A DNA stretch of 63,339 nt from Hyphomicrobiaceae bacterium (GCA_021324465.1 JAJPJB010000010.1:1-63339); one strand, 5' to 3'; shown: positions 17,374-27,599, counted from the first letter of the stretch. Notes: generated by a model from the letters alone, not told the origin. A program made the numbers and translations.

Positions 17374-18363
17374 TCAGAGTTTGAACGTCTCGTAAGTCGC
17401 CGGATGAAACAGCTCGTCGACGCTGACGCGGCGCGACGACAGGCCTTCGGCGTGATGCTGACCCAAGAAATAGTCCAGCACTTTACGGTTCGGCCCCACA
17501 CCATACGACCAGAAATCGTGACCCATGAGATCGCGCGCCTCTTTCAGCCGCTCCTCGACAAAGGGCAGCGTGACTTTGGTCGCCGACGTGTCCGACAGTT
17601 TTTTCAAGCCGGCCTGTTTGGCGGCTTCAAAGGCCTTGAACACCGCGCCCGGTAGCCAAGGATGCTGTTCGGCAAGCGCGCGGCGGATACCGACCACATG
17701 CATGATCGGGAAAAGGCCGGTGCGCTTGAAATAGTCCTTGGCGACCGCCGTCGGATCGGGAAACAGCCAGCCGATATGCGGATGGCCCCGTTCGACCAGC
17801 GCCGGCGGCCGCGGCGCGATGAAGCCGTCGATCTCGCCGTCTTCGAGCAATTTTGAAATCGTCTTGCCTTCCGGCGCATTGTCCAAACGCACTCCGGGCG
17901 GCAATTGCACGGTGATTTTCTCCGGTCGCCCGGCCTCTTCGATGCCGCCGCGGATCCAGTGGATGTCGGAGCGCTTGACGCCGTAATCGTCCTCGAGAAA
18001 GGCACGCGCCCACACATTCGCGGTGAGCTGATATTCCGGCACGCCGACCTTGCGACCCTTGAGATCCTGGGGCGTTTTCACGCGATCGGTACGGACATAG
18101 ATCGCGGTATGGCGAAACGCGCGCGAGACGAAGGCCGGCACGGCGATATAGGGACAATTGCCCTGCGCGGTCTTCACCGTGTAGCTCGACAACGACAATT
18201 CGTAGATGTCGAATTCGGCGGCGCGGAAGGCTCGGAAAAAGATCTCCTCCGGCACCAGCATCATGTAGACCGGATCGACGCCGTCGATCTGCACGCTGCC
18301 GTCGAGCAGCGCACGGGTGCGGTCGTAATCGCCAACGGCGACGGAGAGAGTGAGCTTGGCCAT
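17374..18363 (-). CDS. 4,5-dihydroxyphthalate decarboxylase-like protein (NMT1/THI5-like fold)
   Basis: A 329-residue protein with the periplasmic-binding-protein fold but no signal peptide (it starts MAKLTLSVAVGDYDRTRALL). It resembles the Pht5 group annotated as 4,5-dihydroxyphthalate decarboxylase: YMMLVPEEIFFRAFRAAEFD, LKGRKVGVPEYQLTANVWAR, and the C-terminal KVLDYFLGQHHAEGL. Such proteins are either soluble decarboxylases of aromatic acids or binding proteins. The missing leader favours a cytoplasmic role. It faces the ThDP-ABC operon end to end, separated by 309 bp, so it may belong to the same pathway, but this is inference. Confidence 0.75.
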   Translation of the reverse strand: MAKLTLSVAVGDYDRTRALLDGSVQIDGVDPVYMMLVPEEIFFRAFRAAEFDIYELSLSSYTVKTAQGNCPYIAVPAFVSRAFRHTAIYVRTDRVKTPQDLKGRKVGVPEYQLTANVWARAFLEDDYGVKRSDIHWIRGGIEEAGRPEKITVQLPPGVRLDNAPEGKTISKLLEDGEIDGFIAPRPPALVERGHPHIGWLFPDPTAVAKDYFKRTGLFPIMHVVGIRRALAEQHPWLPGAVFKAFEAAKQAGLKKLSDTSATKVTLPFVEERLKEARDLMGHDFWSYGVGPNRKVLDYFLGQHHAEGLSSRRVSVDELFHPATYETFKL

Positions 18364-18495
18364 TTCCTGTCCTTTGGTCGTGTCCGAAAATCACCTGCAA
18401 TGCAGCGACCAGATAGCCGCTTTGGACCGGCTGTGCCAAGATGCGCGGCGGAGCGTTGGGCTATGGCTGCCCAGCAAAACCGGCGAGCAGTATCG

Positions 18496-19197
18496 ATGAG
18501 ATGGACACGTATCATCGCGGCCGTCATCCTCGTTGTGGCGCTCGCCTGGATTCGTTCAGCGCCGGCCGCGAGCACGTCCGCACGCGTCTTCAGTGACACG
18601 GGCAATATTTTCATTGAGCAGAACGGCAAGGCGACAAAGCTCACCAGCTCGGAAATGGACGTTGACCCCGCGCTGGCACCGAGCGGCAAGTTTGTCGTCT
18701 ATACGCGGCTCGGCCGTGGCCGCAACATGCGCGGCTACGAGGTCGAGTGCAACACCGATCCCAAGCCTGACCAGCTGCGGCAGGTCAATGTCGACGGGAG
18801 CGGCGACAAAATCCTGCTGAGCGGCCGCAAAGGGGAGCCGGATGAGCGGCTGTGCGATTTTCGCGACAAGCAGTTCAGCTCCGACGGGCGGCGGCTGTAC
18901 TTTTTGACGCCGGGCTGGAGCACGTCAGGCGCGCTCCATCTGTTGGACATGCGCTCCGGTGCCGAGCGTTTTATTCTGCCCGCCAATGAGCTCGTGGTGT
19001 TGAGTTTCTGCTCCGGCAAATACAAGGATCATCTCGCCGTGCTGTCGCACCGCCATCTCCTGTTCGGCGGCAGCTATGATTGGTACTGGCTTTACGATCC
19101 GAGCGGCAAGAAGCAGCTCGGCCCGCTGGGTGAATTCGACAATCGCGACGACATGCTGCGTGCTGCGCACGGCACCTGGTGCGCGGGCAAGCCTTAA
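18496..19197 (+). CDS. exported beta-propeller-like hypothetical protein
   Basis: The 233-residue product has a signal peptide (IIAAVILVVALAWI ... SAPAAS). The mature part resembles TolB/PD40-type propeller repeats: VFSDTGNIFIEQNG, DPALAPSGKFVVYTRLGRG, QFSSDGRRLYFLTPGW, each with the (A/S)PSG or SSDG turn. The length allows only part of a propeller. The start ATG at 18496 is chosen because it directly precedes the leader. Its stop codon (taa, 19195-19197) overlaps that of recJ on the other strand. Function unknown. Confidence 0.65.
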   Translation: MRWTRIIAAVILVVALAWIRSAPAASTSARVFSDTGNIFIEQNGKATKLTSSEMDVDPALAPSGKFVVYTRLGRGRNMRGYEVECNTDPKPDQLRQVNVDGSGDKILLSGRKGEPDERLCDFRDKQFSSDGRRLYFLTPGWSTSGALHLLDMRSGAERFILPANELVVLSFCSGKYKDHLAVLSHRHLLFGGSYDWYWLYDPSGKKQLGPLGEFDNRDDMLRAAHGTWCAGKP

Positions 19198-21008
19198 GTC
19201 TTGCGGCCGACCAGCGGTTCGGCTGGCGCAATGTCGGTCAGTCTGAACTGGACGCGTTCCTCGCCTTGGTAGCGATCCAGCGCGAAGGACCCCGCGGCAT
19301 GAACCCGTAGGCCGCGGCTGTCGCGCAAAGCCGCGCCCAGCCTCTGTCCGGCCGCACGGAAGGCCATGGCATTCATGCTGGTGCCGTCGGCCGATTGCAG
19401 TCGCACGCGGACGTGCGCTTGACCGATGTCTTCGGCATAAGTCACGGTGTGCGCCGGCAGCGCAATGACTGGCTCCGGATTGCCGGCGCCGAACGGCCCG
19501 GCGCGGCCGATCATCGCGACGAGATCGGCATTGGCCGCCGCAGCGGTCACCGCTCCGTCGATCATGAGCCCGTTTGAGCGCCGTGCGATCTCCACTTCGC
19601 TTGCGAGCGCCGCTTCCAGATAAGCGCGCAATTCGCCGAGCGCGGCCTTGCGCAAGGTCACCCCGGCCGCCATCGCGTGACCGCCGCCCTTGATGAGCAG
19701 ACCGTCGCTGACGGCGCGCCGCACGGCACGGCCGATATCGACGCCGCTGATCGAGCGTCCTGAGCCGGTGCCAAGGCCGCCTGGCTCGAGCGCGATGGCA
19801 AAGGCCGGCCGGCCGAATTTTTCCTTCAGACGCGCGGCCACCAGGCCGACAATGCCCGGATGCCAGCCTTCGGCAGCGGTGACGACCACCGCGCCTTTTT
19901 CCTCCAGACCCAACGCCGCGATCGCCTCGGCCTCAGCTTGCGCCAACGTGTCCTGCTCGATCGTCTGACGCTCGCGATTGAGCCGATCGAGCTCGGCGGC
20001 GATTTTCGCCGCCTCGATCGGATCATTCTCGATCAGCAGTCGGACGCCGAGATCAGCGCGGCCGATGCGGCCGCCGGCATTGATACGCGGGCCGAGCAGA
20101 AAGCCGAGATGCCAAGCTTCCGGCGGTCCGGCGAGCCGCGCCACGTCCATAGGGCTGACATGCCCTGCTCGCTCGCGTCGGCGCAGCGCGATCAACCCTT
20201 TGGCAACGAAGGCGCGGTTCAATCCCGTGAGCGGCACGACGTCGGCCACGGTGCCAAGGGCGACATCGTCGAGAAAGCCAAGCAGGTCGGGCTCCGGCCG
20301 GTCGGCGCGCCAAAAACCGCGCTCGCGCAACGTTCGGTTGATCGCGACCACGGTCATGAAGGTTAATCCGACAGCGGCGAGATGGCCGAGGCCGGAGAGA
20401 TCGTCACGCCGGTTCGGATTTACGACCGCGATTGCCGGCGGCAGCGTCTCGTCGGCCTGGTGGTGGTCGATGACCACGACATCGACGCCGAGCTCTTTCG
20501 CTTTTTGCAACGGTTCGATGCTCGTCGTGCCGCAATCGACACAGACCATGAGCGTAGCGCCGCGCGCCGCCAGCGCCCGCACCGCGTCCACATTTGGCCC
20601 ATAACCTTCGAACAGCCGATCCGGAATATGGATGATCGGCTCGATGCCGCATTGGTGGAGAAACCGCGCAAGCAGTGCCGCGGAGGTCGCGCCGTCGACG
20701 TCATAGTCGCCGAAAATAGCGAAACACTCCCGGCGCTCGATGCCGTCGGCAATGCGGATGGCGGCTTCCTTCATTGTGGTAAGCACATAGGGATCCGGCA
20801 TTGAATGCTTGATCGTCGGCTCCAAAAATGTCTCGACCGCGTCGGCCTCGACGTTGCGGCCGGCTAGAATGCGAGCCAGGAGTTCGGGAAGTTCATGGCG
20901 TTGCGCAATAGCCAGCGCACGCGCGGAGCCGCGGTCGTCGAGTCGGTCGCGCCAGGCGCGCCCAGTCGCCGATCGCTCGACGCCGAGGAAAAGGCGACTC
21001 TCGGTCAT
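19194..21008 (-). CDS. recJ: single-stranded-DNA-specific exonuclease RecJ
   Basis: RecJ degrades 5' ends of single-stranded DNA in the RecF pathway and in base-excision and mismatch repair. The 604-residue protein has the DHH phosphoesterase motifs FGDYDVDGATS, CVDCGTT and VVIDHHQADE, and the DHHA1 motif KGGGHAMAAGVTL. The length is close to the E. coli enzyme. The start MTESRLFLG at 21008 is preferred to an upstream in-frame codon because homology begins there. It is the last gene of a minus-strand block aminotransferase-hom-glpX-recJ, a conserved order in Rhizobiales. Confidence 0.96.
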   Translation of the reverse strand: MTESRLFLGVERSATGRAWRDRLDDRGSARALAIAQRHELPELLARILAGRNVEADAVETFLEPTIKHSMPDPYVLTTMKEAAIRIADGIERRECFAIFGDYDVDGATSAALLARFLHQCGIEPIIHIPDRLFEGYGPNVDAVRALAARGATLMVCVDCGTTSIEPLQKAKELGVDVVVIDHHQADETLPPAIAVVNPNRRDDLSGLGHLAAVGLTFMTVVAINRTLRERGFWRADRPEPDLLGFLDDVALGTVADVVPLTGLNRAFVAKGLIALRRRERAGHVSPMDVARLAGPPEAWHLGFLLGPRINAGGRIGRADLGVRLLIENDPIEAAKIAAELDRLNRERQTIEQDTLAQAEAEAIAALGLEEKGAVVVTAAEGWHPGIVGLVAARLKEKFGRPAFAIALEPGGLGTGSGRSISGVDIGRAVRRAVSDGLLIKGGGHAMAAGVTLRKAALGELRAYLEAALASEVEIARRSNGLMIDGAVTAAAANADLVAMIGRAGPFGAGNPEPVIALPAHTVTYAEDIGQAHVRVRLQSADGTSMNAMAFRAAGQRLGAALRDSRGLRVHAAGSFALDRYQGEERVQFRLTDIAPAEPLVGRKT

Positions 21009-21154
21009 ACCGGCCACTCCGGGCAGGCCGCAAGCGCGAGCCCGAAATCCCATAGCGACAAACCGTAACTGGACGGCTCGGACAGGGATCGATGGATTCC
21101 AGGACGCCTTGCGGTGCGACGATCCGGAATGACGCTAGCCGATTCCAGCGCGAA

Positions 21155-22144
21155 TTAGGCAAATTTATCGAGCTTGTGGTGCTCGGCCCGAATCCAGCGC
21201 ACCGTGCCGCTCGCCGAGCGCATGACCACCGTCTCGGTTTCGATCACGCCTTTGCCGAAATGCACGCCCTTGAGCAGGCGTCCGTCGGTAACGCCGGTCG
21301 CAGCGAACAGGCAATCGCCGCTGACCATGTCGTCGATTTCATATTTCTTGCGCGGATCCTTGATGCCCATCTTGGCGATGCGCTCGCGCTTCTCGTCCGT
21401 ATCGACAATGAGCCGCGTCTGCATCTGTCCGCCGATGCACTTGAGCGCCGCTGCCGCCAGAACACCTTCCGGCGCGCCGCCGATGCCGAGATAGATATCG
21501 ACGCCGGTCTTCTCCGGATCGGCGGTATGAATGACGCCGGCCACATCGCCGTCGGTGATCAGGCTTACCGCGGCGCCCGCTTTGCGCACGGCGGCGATCA
21601 GATCGGCATGCCGCGGCCGGTCAAGGATCATCGCTGTAATGGCATCGGGTTTGACGCCTTTGGCCTTGGCAAGGTTGAGAATGTTTTCTTCCGCCGGCGC
21701 ATCGAGATCGACGATGTCCTTCGGATAGCCGGGCCCGATGCCGATTTTGTCCATATAGATGTCTGGCGCGTGCAACAGCGTGCCTTCTGCGGCCATGGCA
21801 AGCGTGGCGATGGCCCCTGGCATGTTCTTGGCGCACAAGGTCGTGCCCTCGAGCGGATCGACCGCGACATCGACCTTGGGACCCGATTTGTTGCCGACCT
21901 TCTCGCCGATGAACAGCATCGGCGCCTCATCCATTTCGCCCTCGCCGATGACGACGGTGCCGTCGATCGACAAGACGCCGAGCTCGCGGCGCATGGCATC
22001 GACGGCGGCGCCATCGGATTTCTTCTCCAGTCCGCGCCCCCGCAGCCGTGCCGCGGCGACCGCCGCCAATTCGGTCACGCGCGCGACCTCGATCGACATG
22101 ACGCGCTCAATGCCGGACTGCGAACGAGCGGGCTTCGGTGACAT
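21155..22144 (-). CDS. glpX: class II fructose-1,6-bisphosphatase GlpX
   Basis: GlpX removes the 1-phosphate from fructose 1,6-bisphosphate in gluconeogenesis. The 329-residue enzyme has the class II metal and substrate motifs DGTVVIGEGEMDEAPML, VAVDPLEGTTLCAK, YLGIGGAPEGVLAAAALK and the C-terminal SGTVRWIRAEHH. The ATG at 22144 has AAGGAG 10 bases upstream; a TTG three codons earlier would be too close to that site. It lies 57 bp downstream of hom and 146 bp upstream of recJ. Confidence 0.96.
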   Translation of the reverse strand: MSPKPARSQSGIERVMSIEVARVTELAAVAAARLRGRGLEKKSDGAAVDAMRRELGVLSIDGTVVIGEGEMDEAPMLFIGEKVGNKSGPKVDVAVDPLEGTTLCAKNMPGAIATLAMAAEGTLLHAPDIYMDKIGIGPGYPKDIVDLDAPAEENILNLAKAKGVKPDAITAMILDRPRHADLIAAVRKAGAAVSLITDGDVAGVIHTADPEKTGVDIYLGIGGAPEGVLAAAALKCIGGQMQTRLIVDTDEKRERIAKMGIKDPRKKYEIDDMVSGDCLFAATGVTDGRLLKGVHFGKGVIETETVVMRSASGTVRWIRAEHHKLDKFA

Positions 22145-22201
22145 GGGAGCCAATCTCCTTAGGCAGCTGAACAGGCGGCATAATTTACAACGTCTCGGCC
22201 C

Positions 22202-23524
22202 TCAATTCTTCTCAATCCGGATGACTTGCGGGCGTCCATAGACCACGCGGTCCCGGCGGACCGCGGCGAGCGCCTTGTGCACGGCATCCTCGCTGGTGGC
22301 GTAAGTCGTCATGATGACGGGCACCGCCTCGCCGGAACGCCCGGGTTGCGCCGCCCCGGCTGATTCGACCGGATGACGTTGCACGATCGATTCCAGCGAA
22401 ATCTTCTGCTGTGCCAGCCGCCGCGCGATCGTCGCGGCGGTGCCCGGCCGGTCGCGCGCCAGAAGCCTGATGTAATAGCCGCCTTCGTGGTGCTGCATTG
22501 GCGCCTTGCGGATCGCGGTCATGCGCGCAACGGGCCGGCCGAAGGGAGCGTTGCAGACGCCGCGCGCGATATCGGCGAGGTCGGCCACGATGGCCGACGC
22601 CGTAGCCTGGCCGCCAGCGCCGGGACCGACCAGCGTGATCGGCGCGAGCCCCTCGGCATCGACCGTGACAGCGTTGGTCACGCCCATAACCTGCGCGATG
22701 GGGGCATCCTTGCGCACCATGGTCGGATGCACACGCTGCTCGATGCCGGCGTCAGTTTTCATGGCAACGCCGAGAAGCTTGATCCGATAGCCCAGTTCGC
22801 TTGCAGCGTCGAGATCGGCGAGCGCAATCGAGGAAATGCCTTCGACGTAGATCGCCTTGGGATCAATTTTGGTTCCAAAGGCCAGGCTTGCGAGGATGGC
22901 AAGTTTTTGCGCGGTGTCATGGCCCTCGATATCGAAGGTCGGATCAGCCTCGGCATAGCCCAGCCGCTGCGCCTCGCGCAGACAGTCTTCGAAGGCCAGC
23001 CGGTCCTTCTCCATACGCGAGAGGATGTAATTGCAGGTGCCGTTGAGAATGCCGTAGATGCGCGAAAACGACGCGCCGTTGAGTCCCTCGCGCAGCGTTT
23101 TGATGATCGGAATGCCGCCGGCGACGGACGCCTCGTAGTTCAACGCGACTTTGTTCCGCTCGGCGAGCGCCGCGAGCTTCTGGCCGTGCGCGGCAAGCAG
23201 CGCCTTGTTGGCGGTCACCACCGGCTTGCCGGCGGTCAGTGCCGCCTCGACCGCGGCCTTGGCGGGATCGCCGGCGCCGCCGATGACCTCGACCAGCACG
23301 TCAATCGATGGATCGCGGGCCAGAGCCACCGGATCGGCGATCCAGCGAAATTTTCTCAGATCGAAGCCGCGCTTTTTGCCGCGGTTTCGCGCGTTGAGTG
23401 CCACGATCTCGATCGGTCGGCCGGAGCGCGCAATCAGTTTCTCGCGGCCTTGGTCCAACAGATGCACGACGGCACTGCCGACGGTGCCAAGCCCGGCAAG
23501 ACCGACTTTCAGCGGCTCCGCCAT
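22202..23524 (-). CDS. hom: homoserine dehydrogenase
   Basis: Homoserine dehydrogenase reduces aspartate semialdehyde to homoserine, the branch point to threonine and methionine. The 440-residue protein has the N-terminal NAD(P) motif GLAGLGTVGSAVVHLL and the catalytic segments NYEASVAGGIPIIKTLREGL and LNGTCNYIL. GYAEADPTFDIEGHDTAQKL holds conserved catalytic residues. The C-terminal ACT domain (YYIRLLARDRPGTAATIAR) suggests feedback control by threonine. It follows the aminotransferase gene by 35 bp. Confidence 0.97.
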   Translation of the reverse strand: MAEPLKVGLAGLGTVGSAVVHLLDQGREKLIARSGRPIEIVALNARNRGKKRGFDLRKFRWIADPVALARDPSIDVLVEVIGGAGDPAKAAVEAALTAGKPVVTANKALLAAHGQKLAALAERNKVALNYEASVAGGIPIIKTLREGLNGASFSRIYGILNGTCNYILSRMEKDRLAFEDCLREAQRLGYAEADPTFDIEGHDTAQKLAILASLAFGTKIDPKAIYVEGISSIALADLDAASELGYRIKLLGVAMKTDAGIEQRVHPTMVRKDAPIAQVMGVTNAVTVDAEGLAPITLVGPGAGGQATASAIVADLADIARGVCNAPFGRPVARMTAIRKAPMQHHEGGYYIRLLARDRPGTAATIARRLAQQKISLESIVQRHPVESAGAAQPGRSGEAVPVIMTTYATSEDAVHKALAAVRRDRVVYGRPQVIRIEKN

Positions 23525-23559
23525 AACGTCGCCCGAACTTACGAGGAGCGACGCTTGAA

Positions 23560-24777
23560 TTAACGCCGCGTCGCGAGGGGAACGACGTTGTGCAGCATTT
23601 CCGGGCCTGTTTCAAGAAAGCGCCTGATATTGCGCGCCGCCTGGCGGATGCGCTGCTCGTTTTCCACGAGCGCTATGCGCACGTGGCCCTCGCCGTGCTC
23701 GCCAAACCCTTCGCCGGGCGAGACCGCCACCCCTGCCTTCTCGACCAGCAATGTCGAGAATTCGATGGTCGATAGCGTGTGAAACGGTTCGGGGATCGGC
23801 GCCCAGGCGAACATGGAGGCTTTCGGCGGCGGCACATGCCAGCCCGCCCTCCCGAAGGACTCCACAAGCGTATCACGGCGCCGCCGATACACGGCGCGCA
23901 TTTCGTGAATGCAATCGTCTGGCCCATTGAGAGCCGCGGTGGCAGCGACCTGGATCGGCGTGAAGGCGCCGTAGTCGAGGTAGGACTTTACCCGGCCAAG
24001 CGCGGCAATCACGCGCTCATTGCCGACAGCAAAGCCGATGCGCCACCCTGGCATTGAATAGGTCTTGGACATCGAGGTGAATTCGACCGCGACGTCCATC
24101 GCGCCCGGCACCTGCAGCACTGAAGGCGGCGGATCATTGTCGAAATAGACCTCGGCATAGGCGAGGTCCGAAAGGACCAGCAGCGCGTGCCGTTTCGCGA
24201 AGGCGACAAGATCCCGATAGAAGTCGAGGGTCGCCACGCAGGCCGTCGGATTGGACGGATAGCACACTACAACGGCAATCGGCTTCGGAATCGAGTGCAG
24301 CACCGCGCGCTCGAGCGCGCCGAAGAACGCATCATTGGCCTCGACCGGCACCGAGCGGATCGCACCGCCCGCCATCAGGAAGCCGAAGACGTGAATCGGA
24401 TAGGTCGGATTGGGCACGATGATAATGTCGCCCGGCGCGGTGATCGCCTGCGCGACATTGGCGAAGCCCTCCTTCGAGCCGAGCGTCGTAATGATCTGGG
24501 TCTCGGGATTGAGCTTTACGCCGAAGCGGCGTGCATAATAGGCGGCCTGCGCTTTGCGCAGCCCCGGGATGCCTTTGGAGGCCGAGTAGCGGTCCGTGCG
24601 GGCCTTGCCGACCACCTCTTTGAGCTTCTCGACCACATGCGGGGGCGCCGGCAGATCGGGATTGCCCATGCCAAGGTCGATGATATCGGCACCGCCGTTG
24701 CGAGCCGCCGCTTTGGCACGGTTGACCGTCTCGAACACATAGGGCGGCAAGCGGCGGATGCGGTAAAATTCCTCCAT
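23560..24777 (-). CDS. class I/II aminotransferase (AlaC/DapL-like)
   Basis: A 405-residue PLP enzyme of fold type I. The Schiff-base lysine lies in TSMSKTYSMPGWRIGFAVGN, with the conserved Arg just after it. The substrate-side segments NPTYPIHVFGFLMAGG and CYPSNPTACVATLDFY also match. The overall pattern fits the glutamate-pyruvate aminotransferase AlaC and LL-diaminopimelate aminotransferase group. In Rhizobiales it precedes hom, which suggests a role in aspartate-family amino acids or alanine, but the amino acid cannot be fixed from sequence. Confidence 0.9.
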   Translation of the reverse strand: MEEFYRIRRLPPYVFETVNRAKAAARNGGADIIDLGMGNPDLPAPPHVVEKLKEVVGKARTDRYSASKGIPGLRKAQAAYYARRFGVKLNPETQIITTLGSKEGFANVAQAITAPGDIIIVPNPTYPIHVFGFLMAGGAIRSVPVEANDAFFGALERAVLHSIPKPIAVVVCYPSNPTACVATLDFYRDLVAFAKRHALLVLSDLAYAEVYFDNDPPPSVLQVPGAMDVAVEFTSMSKTYSMPGWRIGFAVGNERVIAALGRVKSYLDYGAFTPIQVAATAALNGPDDCIHEMRAVYRRRRDTLVESFGRAGWHVPPPKASMFAWAPIPEPFHTLSTIEFSTLLVEKAGVAVSPGEGFGEHGEGHVRIALVENEQRIRQAARNIRRFLETGPEMLHNVVPLATRR

Positions 24778-24855
24778 GGGAGTCCCCGGCGGGTGTTCGG
24801 CGATTTGAGTGGCCCTGATTTAGAGCCCGATTCAGCAGCTTAAGCCCGAATTCTA

Positions 24856-25299
24856 TCACGGCTTGGGGTCGGTACCAGCAGATTGCGCGGCTGCCGCGGA
24901 GGGAGGCATGGCCTCGGCCTGCTGGGCAGGCGGTTTGTGGGCTGCCGCAGCCTTCGTTTTAGCCGCAGCCGCCGTAGTAGTCGCGGCTTGGCCGGACGCC
25001 GATCTCGGATCGGCTGTGGACTTGGCCGCGGGGGCTTGCGCATTGAGGTGATCGCGCGCGGCAATCAGGTCTTCAGTGGCTTGTTGCACTTGGAGCGGAT
25101 TAAGCGTCGTGTCGCTGCGCGGCGGCGGCATGTCGTGTACCGCCGGAAAGATCGATGGATATTCAGCGCCTGGCGAACAACCGGTGATCAGCAGGCTCAG
25201 GGCGCCAACAAACGCACCAACAAACAAGGTGGGCGCAGGCACCGACCCCGCGCCAAAGACCGACCTCTGGCGCGCCGCCATGGTTCGCCGCGGTTGCAC
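24856..25299 (-). CDS. small Ala-rich lipoprotein
   Basis: A 147-residue protein with a lipoprotein leader: a hydrophobic stretch FVGAFVGALSLLITGC, lipobox LITGC, so lipidation at that Cys is likely. A short conserved part follows (YPSIFPAVHDMPPPR, TLNPLQVQQATEDLIAARDHL), then an Ala/Pro/Lys-rich tail. The start is a GTG at 25299 with GGAG 6 bases upstream; an ATG at 25281 is the alternative. Unknown function; similar proteins with HDMPPPR and TEDLIAARD motifs occur across Rhizobiales. Confidence 0.7.
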   Translation of the reverse strand: MQPRRTMAARQRSVFGAGSVPAPTLFVGAFVGALSLLITGCSPGAEYPSIFPAVHDMPPPRSDTTLNPLQVQQATEDLIAARDHLNAQAPAAKSTADPRSASGQAATTTAAAAKTKAAAAHKPPAQQAEAMPPSAAAAQSAGTDPKP

Positions 25300-25667
25300 G
25301 TTTGTCTCCGTTACCCCTCAAAAGGCGCGTCCCGCACCCGGGTCCTTTCGCATTGCGGAGATCGGCCTCGGCCCACCCCTGAAAGCAGACAGCAGGAAAA
25401 CCCAATAATTTGTATCGATCAACCCGAAGAACACACAGCTTGTCAAGCTATTGTGGTAATGTGTCTAAACAAGGACGACGCTTTGCGGCGGCAGGGTAGC
25501 AGCGATCAGGGTGGCGCAAAGCCCTTCGAGAGTTGCGCCCGAGGCGGTTGCGCAAGCTGTGCCAGGGGATGCGGCGCGAGGCCGGCGATAGGCGTTGTCT
25601 AAAGTGCAAGACTTGATAAGCCACACATGCCGCATGGAACTCATGCCGCGGCCATTGAGGAACGCCC
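25300..25667. other. 368-bp divergent intergenic region before phaC
   Basis: Upstream region between the lipoprotein gene and phaC. No convincing reading frame or RNA was seen. A possible promoter towards phaC has ttgtca at 25440-25445 and tctaaa at 25464-25469 with an 18-base spacer, about 200 bases before the GTG start. The match to consensus is moderate and the assignment is tentative. Confidence 0.35.
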
Positions 25668-27599
25668 GTGCGTGCGCCATCGCAAGAACCAGGAACGCCT
25701 GAGACCAAGGACGCGATTGCACCGGCGACGGCACAACAGCCCGCCGTTCAAGCGCCCCAGAGCGCGTCGCCGCCTATGTCCAAAGCGCCGAGCGCATATC
25801 CGGCAGCGCCCGGCAGCGGCCCCGCAGTCGCTGCCGTGGATGTCGAGCAATTTTCGCGCAATCTGGCGCGATTGATCGAGGAAGGCGGGCGCGCGCTCGC
25901 GGCTTATTTGCGCCCACGCGAGGAAGGCCGCATCACCGATGAGATGGCCGAGGAACTTAGCCAGATCGCTAAAACGCTTGGCGAAGTTGCCCAGTATTGG
26001 CTCGCCGACCCGCAACGCGCCGCCGAATTGCAGAACCGGCTCGGCAAGGCCTATCTCGAATTGTGGGCGGCGATGGCCAAACGGCTCGTCGGCGAGACCA
26101 GCGCGCCGGTCGCAACACCGGCTCCCAACGACAAGCGGTTCAGCGATCCGGAATGGTCGTCGAACCAGTTTTTCGATTTTCTCAAACAAGCTTATCTGGT
26201 CACCGCGCAATGGGCCGACAGGCTTGTGGCCGAGGCCGATGTCGATCCGCACACCCGGCGCAAAGCGGAGTTCTACGTCCGGCAGATCGCCAACGCAGTC
26301 GCGCCTTCCAATTTCGTGCTGACCAATCCCGAACTGTTGCGCGAAACATTCTCGTCGAATGCCGAGAATCTGGTGCGCGGCATGCGCATGCTGGCCGAGG
26401 ACATCGAAGCCGGCGGCGGCGAACTCAAAATCCGGCAGTCGGATTCCTCAATGTTCGAAGTCGGCCGCAATCTCGCGCTGACGCCCGGCAAGGTCATATT
26501 CCAGAACGAATTGATGCAACTCATTCAATATGAGCCAACCACCGAGACGGTGCTCAAGCGACCGCTCCTCATCGTGCCGCCCTGGATCAACAAATATTAC
26601 GTGCTCGACCTGACGCCGGAGAAATCCTTCATCAAATGGTGCGTCGATCAAGGTTTGACCGTGTTCTGCATCTCATGGGTCAATCCGGACAGCCATCTCG
26701 CGCAAAAGAGCTTTGAGGACTATATCCGCCAAGGCCCGCTCGCGGCGCTCGACGCCATCCATGAGGCCATCGGTGAGGAAAGGGTTCACGCCATCGGCTA
26801 TTGCGTCGGCGGCACGCTGCTCGCAGTGACGCTCGCGGCCATGGCGGCCTGGAACGACGAGCGCATTGTTTCGGCGACGTTGTTTGCTGCACAAGTTGAT
26901 TTCACCCACGCCGGCGACCTGAAAGTCTTCGTCGACGAAGATCAGGTCAAGGCGATCGAGCAGAAAATGGCCGAGCGTGGCTATCTCGAAGGCAGCGCCA
27001 TGGCCACCGTATTCAATCTGTTGCGCTCGAACGACCTGATCTGGCCTTATGTGATCAACAATTATCTGAAGGGCAAGGCGCCCTTCCCGTTCGATCTGTT
27101 GTATTGGAATTCCGACGCCACGCGCATGCCGGCCGCCAATCATTCGTTCTATCTGCGCAACTGCTACCTCGACAATAAGCTGTCGAAAGGCAAAATGGTG
27201 CTTGGCAATACGCGGATCAACCTCAAATCGATCCACATACCGATCTATAATCTGGCGACGCGCGAAGACCATATTGCGCCGGCGAAGTCGGTCATGCTCG
27301 GGTCGAAGTTTTTTGGCGGCGATGTGCGCTTCGTGGTCGCTGGCTCGGGCCATATTGCCGGCGTAATCAACCCGCCGGACAAGAAGAAATACCAGTATTG
27401 GACCGGACCCAAGCCGCGCAATGCCGACATCGACGGTTGGCTCGCCAAGGCCAAGGAGCATCCGGGCTCGTGGTGGCCGGATTGGCTGTTATGGATCATG
27501 CGGCAGAGCCCGACCGAAGTGCCGGCACGCATACCAGGCGCGGGCGGACTAAAAGTGATCGAAGACGCGCCAGGAAGCTATGTGAAGGTGCGCAGCTAA
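25668..27599 (+). CDS. phaC: class I poly(3-hydroxyalkanoate) synthase
   Basis: PhaC polymerises hydroxyacyl-CoA into polyester storage granules. The 643-residue protein has a Pro/Ala-rich N-terminus (about 50 residues), then the PhaC N domain and the alpha/beta catalytic domain. The lipase-like box is [13 protein letters not shown], with the nucleophilic Cys in GYCVGG. The catalytic His lies in [15 protein letters not shown] and the Asp probably in [11 protein letters not shown]. The size matches class I enzymes that need no PhaE. The start is a GTG at 25668 with GAGG 7 bases upstream. phaA and phaB are not nearby. Confidence 0.96.
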   Translation: MRAPSQEPGTPETKDAIAPATAQQPAVQAPQSASPPMSKAPSAYPAAPGSGPAVAAVDVEQFSRNLARLIEEGGRALAAYLRPREEGRITDEMAEELSQIAKTLGEVAQYWLADPQRAAELQNRLGKAYLELWAAMAKRLVGETSAPVATPAPNDKRFSDPEWSSNQFFDFLKQAYLVTAQWADRLVAEADVDPHTRRKAEFYVRQIANAVAPSNFVLTNPELLRETFSSNAENLVRGMRMLAEDIEAGGGELKIRQSDSSMFEVGRNLALTPGKVIFQNELMQLIQYEPTTETVLKRPLLIVPPWINKYYVLDLTPEKSFIKWCVDQGLTVFCISWVNPDSHLAQKSFEDYIRQGPLAALDAIHEAIGEERVHAIGYCVGGTLLAVTLAAMAAWNDERIVSATLFAAQVDFTHAGDLKVFVDEDQVKAIEQKMAERGYLEGSAMATVFNLLRSNDLIWPYVINNYLKGKAPFPFDLLYWNSDATRMPAANHSFYLRNCYLDNKLSKGKMVLGNTRINLKSIHIPIYNLATREDHIAPAKSVMLGSKFFGGDVRFVVAGSGHIAGVINPPDKKKYQYWTGPKPRNADIDGWLAKAKEHPGSWWPDWLLWIMRQSPTEVPARIPGAGGLKVIEDAPGSYVKVRS

